64,000 nt of DNA, taken from NCBI GenBank assembly GCA_030386875.1, contig CM059576.1:9949058-10013057 (forward strand). Direction: 5' to 3'. The notes under the pieces are model-generated. The model was not told the DNA's origin. It saw only the letters and a list, made by a program, of their open reading frames with translations, and made no database searches. Every line of letters starts with the position of its first letter. Positions within the stretch are counted from its first letter, which is position 1. Source of the DNA: Morinoia aosen. Its lineage: Eukaryota; Arthropoda; Malacostraca; Amphipoda; Talitridae. The position numbers were made by a program, and so were the translations under genes. Positions 1-10,189 of this stretch are shown in pieces.

Positions 1-777
1 ACAGTTTTGAATGAAGAGACTGATTTATTGTCCGAATCACTGCTCATACTAACATCTGACTTGACATCACTTAGTAATTAGTGTAAGGCATTGTGAAGCT
101 CATCTTCTGTTAGAAACTTTCTTTTTGCCATATTGAAGGGATATAAGAGTGAAGAACAAAACCTGACAGGGAGAGGAAGCACATGCACAACCGCACCACG
201 TTAAGGAAAAAGGGTGACTGACAAATGCAATGAGCTTGACAGCAGCTTCAGATGGCTGCCAGATGCACATTCTGCCACTACTTATTATATGATGTCAGTC
301 ACAACGCTAATTGAACAAATAAATAACGCAACATCATGTAGCGCTGCTGTGGTATAGGAGCGTGTCAATATCATATGTCAGTCGCCGGTAGAAAGCAACA
401 CGCACGGACAACATATGTCAATAACCGTTAACACTTTTAGTACATTCAACCAATGAAACAGCAAAATGCCTTATTTCCTCACAGTACAATTTTTATAACA
501 TTTATAGTCAGGTAACTTTTCATTAAAACCTTTCCCATGCTTGTAACCATCTCCTAGTCTCCACCTTATCTAATTCTTTATAAGCAGCCCCAAGCACTCT
601 CAAATACCACAAACAACTTTTGATAAACAATTTTTGTCTTAATTCTTATTTACAACCAGCTGGAGTCTTTCCATAAGAGACCCTTATAAACACTTTTACA
701 AGTCTAGTTCTCTTCACTTGAGCTAATAATGTTAAAATATAAGCACAGAGTAGCTCCAATGCATTGATAACCGTGCT
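1..777. other. No recognised gene
   Basis: AT-rich sequence with no coding or RNA feature that I can support. The part nearest 777 may be further decayed 3' sequence of the LINE fragment that follows, but no motif survives to show it. Confidence 0.4.
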
Positions 778-1196
778 TTGAGCAGCCAACATTTCCACCC
801 CCAACCCTTCCACCTAAAATCTTGCTTTCACCTGACACAAAAATTCCATCTATATAAATACTTAACAAACAGAACATTACACACTACAAATGCAAACCCA
901 CAAGCACTTCATACCATTCACTCACTATACTTTCAGTTCTCACACATGCTCTGCAATCAATATAAAGCACATAGTCTTGAACTTCTTGCTCTTCACACCA
1001 GGCACTTGAAGCACTTCAAACAACACTCCCTGATCGACTGTATCATCCACTTCATTTGTTTCACTGCTAAAATAAGATCCATACATCCTCTATCATGCCA
1101 AAAACTGAACAGCTTGCCTCCTACTGCACTTTCTGTTTTCTCTTTCATATGATTCAATAGAACTCTGCCATATAGATTATTACCAATCATGCTCAA
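778..1196 (-). pseudogene. Non-LTR reverse transcriptase fragment (decayed LINE)
   Basis: Read on the minus strand, 1196 to about 993 gives a recognisable middle part of a LINE reverse transcriptase. It contains LYGRVLLNHMKEKTESAVG followed closely by DRGCMDLILAVKQ, which matches the fingers block of LINE RTs that normally reads close to 'RGCMDQIFAVRQ'. After a frameshift near 1000 the match continues with a remnant of the YDxVDR region (DDTVDQGVLFEVLQ), so the aspartate-bearing palm motif is partly visible. Several stops and at least two frameshifts are present, and neither the endonuclease nor the C-terminal domain can be found. The forward reading frame over 778-1152 is a His/Leu/Ser-rich shadow of this sequence. 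It is a dead fragment; the clade is not determinable by eye. Confidence 0.7.
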
Positions 1197-2060
1197 TATA
1201 CTTAAACTTTATGAATTAGAGCTCTCATACCTACTCTCTTAGTTTTATACAATTGAATCACAACAAACATTACTCAAATCTTTCGGCAATGCATCAACAA
1301 CCAAAAAAAATTCAGCAACTACAACAATCAATCAATGTCACATATTTCATTGAATGCTCAGATGCCACTGTATAATACCAGTGCTTCACCCTAGAGTGCT
1401 TTTTCCAGGGTAGACTTCAATTTCTACTCGCTTGACCATTCATCTTTGGATCAATTGCATTCTCTTATTTTCACTGGCATACTCCTGCCATTGTTTGTAG
1501 TTTAATTTCAGAAAATAGAATTGTTTTAAATAATGCTTTTGTATTTTATTCAGCATAAATTTGATGACACTAAAACTTATAGCACAAACAAAATCCTTTT
1601 ATCACTCAAGGTTATAAGTTTATTCAGATATTCAAGTTTAAAGACTTCTCTGACAATCACCTACTAACAAATAGAGCACACGATCTGTCAAAAAGCAACA
1701 TCCAAAAAGTTTAAATGAGCACTGCAGAAACATTTTCTTAGTATAAAAATATCATTAATTAATATAGCTAATTAAATTATTGTGTTCACGTGATGAACAT
1801 GTGATGACTGTGATCATTTTTCAATTCTTCCCTCTCTGAGCCTTATGCATGCCTAAATGAAACTAAATTTGTCTCAAAGATACTCTCAACTTATGGAGAC
1901 CGTATAATCAGAATTAAGAAAATGGTCATCACATTTTTTCTACGGGATTTAGATCTATGAAATTTGGCATGGGTATGTATTTTACAAAATAAATAGAGGT
2001 TGTGTTAAACACCTTTTTCCTTTTTGCCATAATGATGGAGATAATGAGAAAAAAGGGGTA
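1197..2060. other. No recognised feature
   Basis: AT-rich sequence without a supported gene. The first 200-300 bases may be the degraded upstream part of the LINE fragment, but no RT or endonuclease motif can be read there. Confidence 0.35.
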
Positions 2061-2069
2061 AAAAATATT

Positions 2070-2390
2070 TCATTTTCAAGCCACTTCTTTTCAGAAAGTA
2101 TTTATTGTATAGAAACGATTCAGGTGTAATTGGATGCACAATGGGTTGCTGCATAAGGTGTCAGAGGATTATTTTGAATTTCAAAGTAGTTTAGTTTATA
2201 TGAAGTTTTCAAAATAATTGAGAGTCATTCATTTTTCTGTAGATTTTTCAATGTAAATAAAATACTACTATGAATTCAAACAAAATCCTTCGACTCTTTA
2301 TGCAGCAACTCTTTGCGCATCCAATGAAACTAAAATATTGCTCTACAATTACCAGTTTATGAGAAGAAGCGGCTGGAATATTGACATTTG
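2070..2390. repeat. Imperfect palindrome, MITE-like
   Basis: The two halves are inverted copies around a centre near 2225. The block around 2130-2200 (ATTGGATGCACAATGGGTTG onward) reappears reverse-complemented at about 2265-2330 (ending GCGCATCCAAT), with mismatches. Similarity continues outward for about 50 bases on each side. No open frame exists. A non-autonomous foldback transposon is the likely origin; ends and duplications are not resolved. Confidence 0.6.
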
Positions 2391-3103
2391 CATTGTTAAA
2401 AAAAATGCATTCTAGTACCAAACAGGTCTTTTCATTTACAAGCTATATTGCTCTGAGAAATCAGCACAGTTGACGTTATGAAAGCTATTCTGAAATATAA
2501 CTTTGATTTCTGTTATCTTTCATTGAAGTTTTTTGTGGTTTCCTTGTCAAAACCGGTCCACAAAAGGTACCAGGGCCTGGTACTGAGAGAGACGAGCGTG
2601 ATGCTCAGGGGTAACGCATCGCTCAGATGCACCTGAGGTGCGCTTCAATCCTAACTTAACTTAGCAGATGCAATACCAGTTACCCTGAGCTTGACAGGGA
2701 GATTCAGCTAGTTGTTTGACATCGTAATTGCTTCGGCATTCATGTCATACTAAACTCCTCCACAGCCAGCAGTCTTACTTATGTCTACAGAACAGGAGGG
2801 AGGGGGGAGGAGGTCTATGGGAGGTACTGTTTTTGTTTAAGTTCTTGAACAGCTGAATGATAAATAAATATGTCTTTAGAAATAAACAGTCTTTGAGCAA
2901 TATCTTGGTGAAATGATATGGCACATGAGTGCTGACACGCCATGCAACCCTTCCTGCTGCTTCTTCTTGCTCTGTTTAATTGCTTTAGGTGCTTCAGACG
3001 TTTCCAAATTACTTATTAACTAATTAACTGTGCATTGCTCTACCAAACTAAGCAATAAAAAATAAAATTCAACCAATTTCACACTTCTAACTAGACGGTC
3101 CCC
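2391..3103. other. No recognised feature
   Basis: Mixed AT-rich sequence. A short GC-richer patch at 2560-2660 carries small inverted words (for example around GCGTGATGCTC) but I cannot assign it to any RNA or element. Confidence 0.3.
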
Positions 3104-3107
3104 TTAA

Positions 3108-4228
3108 GGAGGTCCTCCAAGGCCTCTTTTCTCTCTGATGCTTATTTTTCATGTTTTTGTTGGAAAAGAACCCTTAGGCAGTGGACTATTTGGTCCTTAA
3201 ATTTTATGGCACTACGGACAATACATCCCCCCAGGGGGGGGGGGGGAGGAGGGGACCAAAATCTTAAATTTTTGACCGCATTTTGACCTCATATAAAAAG
3301 AAAACAAAAGAAGAAATGGAAAATTTGCGAATGTACTTTTGTTAGATATCTTCCAAGGATTCTAAAACTGTCTTTTTTATGTTCTAGCATAAAAACTCAA
3401 TGAGTTCTATTCATTTGATGTATCAATACCAGTGGACTAAAAACCAATATTTCAAATTTTTTCAAAAACTAAGGCCTGAATCAAAATAATGTACAGATGA
3501 AATTGTGTTTCTTTTCAAAAGTTACGTATAATAGTCAAATTTCATAAGAATCAGACTGAAAACAAACAAATTTCATAATTTTTATGAAATAAGTAAAAAA
3601 AATTTTTTTTGTAAATTACAATCCACAGTGTGAATATGTTATACATGGAGATTATCGAAATAAATACAGCTTTCAATTACATAAATTTTCCATTGTATTA
3701 CACTTCCACAAAAAATTTTTTTTATGGCCTATACTGAGAAGTCACTTATTTTCAAAATTCAAAAGAATAGAAGTCATTGAGTTTTTATGCTAGGAAGAAA
3801 CCATAAACAGTTTTGGAATCCTTGGAATATTTCTAGCAAAGTTATAATGCTACTTTTTCAGTTTCCACATTTCAATTTTTTTATAATAGTTCTAATCCAA
3901 AAATTTCGGTATACTTGATATATTGTTAAAATATCGCATATATAAAAAATAGAAGAAATTGCTAAATCACTGAATATATCTTTGTTAGAAATGTTTGAAG
4001 GATTCCAAAACTGTCTTTGAATTTGTTCTAGCATAAAAACTCAATGACTTCTTTTCTTTTGGAATAGGTGTATAAACAACCCAAAATAACATTTTTCAAA
4101 TTTTTCAGAAAACTTAGGCCTTAATCAAAAATTTTTGCGATTCAAATATGTTTGTCTTACAAAACTACATATATTGACCATATTTCAGACAAATAGGATC
4201 AAAAAAATTTTTTTTCTGGAGGACCTCC
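3108..4228. mobile_element. TTAA-flanked MITE, copy 1
   Basis: Terminal inverted repeats GGAGGTCCTCCA (left) and TGGAGGACCTCC (right) are each bordered by TTAA (3104-3107 and 4229-4232), the duplication typical of piggyBac-type transposition. The 1,121 bp interior has no coding capacity. It holds several copies, in both orientations, of a word resembling GGATTCTAAAACTGTCTTT followed by a CTAGCATAAAAACTCAATGA-like block (near 3360, inverted near 3790, again near 4010), so it can fold back. A poly-G run lies near 3233-3246. It belongs to one family with 6356-6826 and 11523-12667. Confidence 0.8.
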
Positions 4229-4232
4229 TTAA

Positions 4233-5747
4233 ATATGCTTGATTATGGTAGCAAGGTAATGGAACTTTTTTCAATAATATGCTAATGAAGTGTTATAACT
4301 AGTAAAAGAAGAAATAAATTTCAGCAACACAAGAATACCAGATTTCTCTATTTATATCATAAATGTCAAGTGTATGTAAAATGCTAACAGCATTCCCATC
4401 ATATACCATGAAGTACATTTTTCTATGAAATTGTCTTGAGAGCAACACACTATTACTGAAAATAATGCAGCTTCATGCAAAACTATTTCTCAATGCCCAC
4501 TCCAACAAGGTAATCTTAGTATTATGAACAAGCAAAAAAATGTGATACAAAAAAATTTTACCTGTATTATTAGTCCCAGAGAAATATTTTACTGTTTTAC
4601 TAGCCTGCGCAATTTTCTCATCCCTCAAATATAAATGCATTCATTGGTGAAACCTCTGCTGTGACAATTGTCCCAGTGACAACCCACAATGCAACAGAGG
4701 ATGCCAATGCGTGTCAGTCAGCAAATGATGGTTGAGAGGCTAGGGTTAGGTTGCAAGGCTAGGGCTAAAAATTTATGGGGACAAATATACATAGAGCTAA
4801 ATAAGGAAGCTAGTAAAGTGGATTCTATTATTAAATTCATTGCAAGATTAAATGCCCTATAAACGTTTGATATAGAATGAGTTTTTCCTAAATAGCTCTT
4901 GCATTTTGAAGTTACAAAATACAATAAGACAGGAGTGTTCAATGTTATGATGCAAAATAGTCGTTTGAATAGCCAATCAATGACAACAGACTAATATAAA
5001 ATTAATATGTATCTGTGACTGAATATTGTTGAAGAAAGGAACTAGTTATCAATAACAGATTTGATATATTTCAAAACAAATTGAATATGGAAAAAGAAAC
5101 TATTTATACAATTGATTGGAAAAATCTTCAAACGTTTTAATCCTGAAATATTATAAACCCATTAGAGCCTATGCATAGATTTTTCTATTCTCCATAAAAA
5201 TGTTATAATTTAGCTCAAATCTAATTTTAATGTTTCTTACCAGCGTATGCTTGCGTTAAGACTTGTGCAAGGTAAGAACGCATTCCAAACGTGTTCGGCA
5301 GCCACTTCTTTAAACAATCAAACAGTGCATGGAACATGTCAGCCACACTTCTCAGCACAACTTGTATCATTTTTGGTATTTTTCACAATATGACAATATT
5401 TTGTTGAACTGTTTATGATCAAAAGAAAGTAAAATGATAAGTTTACAAATCGGAATGCGTTTTTACTATAAAAACTACAAAGTGAAGGGGAAAGTTCTAT
5501 TCAAATTTTCCACATAGATTTTTTCCCGCAGATCATAGACACTACGGCACGTAAAATGCTGCAGAATTTCAGCTCAGATTGCCCTGAGCTAGTGTGTATT
5601 TATTTACTCTGTGCTATTTTGTCATGAGTAGCATTATGTAAACAATTATGTTAATAATGTTACTGTGTTAGTAAGTGCTTTCATGTCACAGATAGTCAAT
5701 GAAATACTAAAATATATAGATGTTTATATGTGCTTTTTCCACTCACA
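4233..5747. other. No recognised gene; possible 5' part of piggyBac element
   Basis: AT-rich and without a convincing reading frame. The last few hundred bases directly precede the piggyBac transposase pseudogene and may be its 5' untranslated region, but I could not identify a terminal inverted repeat for that element. Confidence 0.35.
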
Positions 5748-7380
5748 ATGAAAATGGAGAATTCTACGAGCTTCCCAGAAGTTAAAGAATAGTCTGATGG
5801 TGATAGTGACAAATGAGATGAAGAAGCAGAAGGTTATTCCAAAAGACTTGGTCAACTTCTCCTTCAAGCTTCAGCTCCTATTGCTCAGGATGAAGAGGAA
5901 CACATTGAAATGGAAGAGTCTCAATTCTAAAGCTAAAAGGACATCACAACATTGCCATCTAATGAAGCTATGTCATCAGAAAGGTCACAGAACTTTTTAG
6001 AATTGTCCAAATGCTATTCAAGCAAATTTGTATGCAGAACAGCATAACAAAACCATAGGTGTAACAGCAGAGAACTTGAAAGTTTCCTGGGAGGCATGTT
6101 TCTCACTTCTATCTGTCCTTTACCACCAATAAAGAAATTCTGGCTTAAGATATTTTAAAACGGCTTTAAAGCCACTTGAGAAGTGATTGTTTACGAGATA
6201 TTTTACATCACATATTTTTAGAAAATAGCACGCCAACAGAAGATTATGCCACTCAATTGGGACCATTTCTTGAACACCTGCAGTGCAAATATATCAAACA
6301 TGTTAGTTTCCCTGAATATCTTGCAATAAATGAAAGCATGATACCTTCCTTATAAAGATCATCCCAGGCCCCTGTCGGTCCGGTGAGCTTTTTTTGTTTT
6401 GTTGTTCGAAAAGGACCCTTAGGTGGTGGAATATTCGGTCCTAAAATTTTATGGCGTTACAGACAATAGATCCCTTACCCCCAGGGGGAGGGGGGGTTAG
6501 GGGACAAAAATCTAGATTTTTTGACCCCATTTCATCCCCATATAAAAAGAAAAAACTGGAAATGAAGAGTTTGAAAATTTACTTTTGTTAGAAATGTTCC
6601 AAGGATTCTAAAACTGTCTTTATTTTTGTTCTAGCATCAAAATTCAATGAGGAAATATGTCTTGATATATACACGAAAATGTACAAAAAACTAATTTTTT
6701 GTGAAAAATTTAGGCCTAAATCAAAAAAGTGACAGGAGTAAAAACAGTTTACTTTCAAAAAATACATATACCGGCTAATTTTCAAACAAATCGGACAAAA
6801 AAAGTTGAACAACTGGGATGATCTCTTTAAAAAAGCACTTTGCTAAACAACTTATCTGGGGTAAACCCATGTGTTTTGGCTTCAAAATATGGGTGATGTG
6901 CTCCAAAGGAGATGATTTGCATTCATTTGATCTCTACTTTGGCAAAAATGAAACCCAAGCAATTTCTAATATTTCAACTATTGGCTTAGGTAGAAATATT
7001 TTGCCAAACTGGATTGTAAAAGCAGACCTTCCACCTCAAAATGAACACAAGATTTTCTTTCATAATTATTTTAAAAGTATTTCATATCTTAAAATAACAG
7101 AACTAGTAAGTGTTCAATATCTGAGAGAAGCCAGTTGAAAAAAAACTCCGGAAGGCTGTTCATTACAGAATGAGGGGTAATTTATTGGTGATGAAATAGG
7201 AAGACAAGAAAGAAGTTACTGTTACCAGTTTAAATTCCACAGCAATGAAGTCTGCAAAATGATACAAACAGAGTGCCAGGAAGTATAAATCTGCTCTTTA
7301 TCCAGTTTGCATTCAACTCTACAATTCCAACATGGGATGATGTTATGGATAGTGATGCAAAAATAACAGTTATATTTGAT
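5748..7380 (+). pseudogene. piggyBac-type transposase pseudogene, split by a MITE
   Basis: A decayed piggyBac (DDE_Tnp_1_7) transposase. The likely start is the ATG at 5748, followed by an acidic N-terminus with stops. A conserved N-terminal block is seen near 6060-6150 (ELESFLGGMFLTS). Then comes FPEYLAINESMIPS near 6310-6350, corresponding to the family's 'DESMIPYKG' catalytic-region motif. The frame is interrupted by the MITE at 6356-6826 and resumes at once with LKKHFAKQ, GKPMCFGFKIWVMC and HKIFFHNYFKS, all standard piggyBac landmarks. Further on (about 7250-7345) remnants of the family's 'YNxxMGGVD' motif are visible as LYNSNMGW after frameshifts. The 3' end runs into the T-rich repeat at 7380. 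Multiple stops and frameshifts show it is inactive. Identification is from motif order, not from a search. Confidence 0.82.
6356..6826. mobile_element. TTAA-flanked MITE, copy 2 (inside piggyBac transposase)
   Basis: Short terminal inverted repeats GATCATCCCAG (left) and CTGGGATGATC (right). The right side is bordered by TTAA (6827-6830), the left by TTATAA (6350-6355), probably the same target with a one- or two-base change. The interior shares blocks with the other two family members: the Pu-Pu-rich 'GGACCCTTAGGTGGTGGAAT' area, a short poly-G, and the GGATTCTAAAACTGTCTTT word. It has no coding capacity. It interrupts a piggyBac transposase frame between MIPS and LKKHF. Confidence 0.75.
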
Positions 7381-7556
7381 GGCGGTTTTTTTTGCAAAAA
7401 AAACGTGTTTTTTATGTGTTTTTTTTTTTGTTTTTTTTTTGCACCCATCTAAATTTTGTAAGAAATATGTCTGGGTTTTTTTGGACACCTAAAATATATT
7501 AATATCCATGTTATTTAATCATTTTTTTGTTCTAAAAACATCAAAAAGAAACCATA

Positions 7557-7824
7557 CAGTAAAACAAGGTGGCAGAAAACCCACAATTACCTAGAGGCGT
7601 CTAAGAGGAACAGCAGGAGCGACAGAACTTATATTGATGAAGTCAAAATTCAGAGCTAACTATCTCTACTATGTCTGATTTTATTTTTATGTGACCAAAA
7701 AATCAAACATAGCAGAGATAATAAGCTCTGAATTTTGACTCCATCAATATAAGTTCTGTGGCTCCTGCTGTACCTCTTAGACTCCTCTAGGTAATTGTGG
7801 GTTATCTGCCACCACTTTTACTGT
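7557..7824. mobile_element. 268 bp near-perfect palindrome (foldback MITE)
   Basis: The left arm (CAGTAAAACAAGGTGGCAG onward) is mirrored by the right arm (ending CTGCCACCACTTTTACTG), with arms of about 120 bases and a short centre near 7680-7700. The palindrome sits within the T-rich array and carries no coding sequence. No convincing target duplication was found. Confidence 0.7.
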
Positions 7825-8821
7825 GTGTTTTTTTCATGTTTTCATTACAAAAAATGACTAAAAACCATAGATATTAATATATTTTAGGTGAACAAAAAAA
7901 ACAAGCTATTTTTTTGAAAAACATGTTTTTTAATACAAAAAATTCTGACTAATAAAAATGAACATTAATATATTTTCTGGTACCAAGTATAACCATGCTG
8001 TTTTTTTACAAAAATCATGACTGAAAAAGAATATATTTTATGTGACCTAAAAAGCCCCATGCATTTAAAAAAAAAACAGGTTTCTACTAAAAAATCATGA
8101 CTAAAAACATGAATATATTTATGAGACCTAAAAAACCCTATGCTGTTTTTTAAAAAATATGTTTTTTACAAAATGATATATAAGAAAAACCTGGAAATGA
8201 ATATATTTTATGTGACCAAAAAAACCATGCTGTTTTATTTTACGTGTTCTGCATAAAAAATCGTATCTTAAAATCATGGATATTAATGTATTTTATGTCA
8301 CCAAAAAAAGCATTGATGTTTTTTGAAAACATGTTTTTATATTAAAAATTTGTTATTCATTTTTTGGTCACGACTTCTTGGTAAAAAACCTGGATATTAA
8401 TTTATTTTATGTGACCAAAAAACCATGCTTTTTGAAAAAAGTTTTTTTTACAAAAAATCATGACTAAAAAAACATGAGTGTCATTAAATTTTATCTTACC
8501 AAAAAACCACGGCATTTTTAAAAACCATGTTTTTTTCACAAGTCATCAATATCCATGTTTTTTAGTCATGATTTTTTGGTGAAGATAACATGATTTAAAA
8601 AAAATAGCTTGGTTTTTTTTGGCCCATAGAATGTATTAATATCCACATTTGTTTGGTCATGATTTTTCTGTAAAAAAGATGTTTTTCAAAAAAACAGCAT
8701 CGCTGTTTATGGTCAAATAAAGTATTTTAATATCCGTGTTTTTTAGTCATCAATTTTTTGTAACAAAAACATTCAAAAAACAGCATTGATTTTTTGGTCA
8801 CATAAAATATATTAATATCCA

Positions 8822-9071
8822 TTAGGACCGTACCAGGTCTTAGAATAAAATATCTACAAAGAATCTATTCACTCTATCAAACCTTTCAGAGACCAGCTCC
8901 ATCCCCAGTGTCATTCAGTCAAATGTTTTTAAAGGAACAGTGAAAATTCATTGCCCATTTTACCACATTTTACTGAATCACTTACTGAGGATGGAGCTGG
9001 TGTTCAAAAGTTTTGATGGAGTGAATAGATTCTTTGTAGATATTTTATTCTAAGACCTAGTACAGTTCTAA
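8822..9071. mobile_element. 250 bp palindromic element
   Basis: The terminal arms are inverted copies: left TTAGGACCGTACCAGGTCTT, right end reverse-complementing to TTAGAACTGTACTAGGTCTT. They continue over about 65 bases through the shared AAAATATCTACAAAGAATCT stretch. A second inverted pair (CAGCTCCATCC / GGATGGAGCTG) lies inside. The element is non-coding and inserted in the T-rich array. Confidence 0.7.
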
Positions 9072-9777
9072 TAAATATGATTTTAACATTAACAGCGTTC
9101 TTTGTTTATAAGTTTCTAAAGACAATTCGCTTAAAGAAAAATAACTTTCCTGATATTTATATCCGTGTTTTTTTGTCATGATTTATTTCAAATGTTTTTT
9201 TAAAAAAAAAACATTTTTTTTGGTTCCATAAAATATAATAGCCATGTTCTTTAGTCATGATTTGTCTGCTAAAAAACAATGTTTTAAAAAAAATAGCATT
9301 GGATTTTTTAGGTCACATAAAATATATTAATATCCATGTTTTTTAGTCATAATTTTTGTATAAATAACATTTTAAAAAAACAGCATGGTTTTTTAGTCAC
9401 ATCTCTATCAATGACCATATGTAAAGATATGTTATAACACACCATTTCGGGAGTTGAAGGTCATTCACATGTATTGTAAAATAAATGAAATATCAAAACA
9501 TGAAACTGCAGCAAAAGAAAAATTTCAGAAAACCATAGAAAACCATCAATTAAGAAGTATGCTGTTTTATTTTGTAATATGAAATGAAAACAAATAATGT
9601 AATGTGGTTCTTTTTCTTGCTGAGTTATTTTCAGACAAAATATTAAAAAAAAACAATATATCTACGTTTTTTTTGGCCCTGGTTTTTTTTTGTAAAAAAA
9701 ACATGTTTTTTTTAAAAAACGGCATGGTTTTTTTTTGAGTCACATCTCTAGTTATGGATCAAGCTGTCCCCTCAGGG

Positions 9778-10131
9778 GGATACAGGTATTGTATCTATGG
9801 GAATTAGCACTCCCAGGGGGACTATGTGAGGGCCTGAGCTAAAGGTTTGGTAGGCTTCCTTTTGTTGAAATAGAACAGGTTTTTGTTTTGTTACGGACCA
9901 TCTTTTTTCGGTTCACTGCTGTCCTGTTTTTACGGCACTTACTACTTTCTTCTTCAACTTTTTCTTGTTTCATGAACTTCTTTCTTAGCTTCCTGTTTCT
10001 GTGCACCTTGTGCATAGATCCCGTGTTCCCTCAACTCCATACTAAATGGTGCCTTCCTCCTTCCTCTCTTAGAACATCTTTGTCATGCAATTAAGGGAGG
10101 CTAAAACTTTCTTATTTAATAAGAATAATAA
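9778..10131 (+). repeat. Dispersed repeat family R (SINE-like), copy
   Basis: Starts CCCCTCAGGGGGATACAG and ends in AAGGGAGGCTAAAACTTTCT plus a short A/T tail with AATAATAA. It is closely similar over its full length to 63507-63861 and, inverted, to 45313-45670 and 59661-60024. A 68-codon frame inside it also occurs in the other copies as part of the repeat and is not a gene. Confidence 0.75.
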
Positions 10132-10189
10132 CTTAGAGTAACCTAAAGTAACGTAACAACCTAAATTAATTTACCATAATCATTCCAGC

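Larger units (their letters stand above)
7380..9755. repeat. T/A-homopolymer-rich foldback repeat array
   Basis: About 2.4 kb made of degenerate units of roughly 80-110 bases. The units contain words such as GTTTTTTAGTCATGATTTTT, CAGCATGGTTTTTT and CACATAAAATATATTAATAT. From about 7830 to 8520 most units are in one orientation (ACCAAAAAACCATGC...), from about 8540 to 9750 mostly in the other, so the whole block is a large imperfect inverted repeat with internal tandem structure. Two unrelated palindromes (7557-7824, 8822-9071) are embedded. There are no genes; apparent small frames rich in Lys and Phe are homopolymer artefacts. Confidence 0.75.

Noticed and set aside
778..1152. 124-codon plus-strand frame
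   Set aside because: His/Leu/Ser-rich and antisense to recognisable LINE RT sequence; a shadow frame.
2560..2660. Possible small structured RNA or tRNA
   Set aside because: Short inverted words exist, but no acceptor stem, TPsiC-like GGTTCRA box or cloverleaf could be built.
9888..10094. 68-codon frame with a hydrophobic stretch, seen also at 63628
   Set aside because: Conserved only because it lies in the family R repeat; other copies break it.
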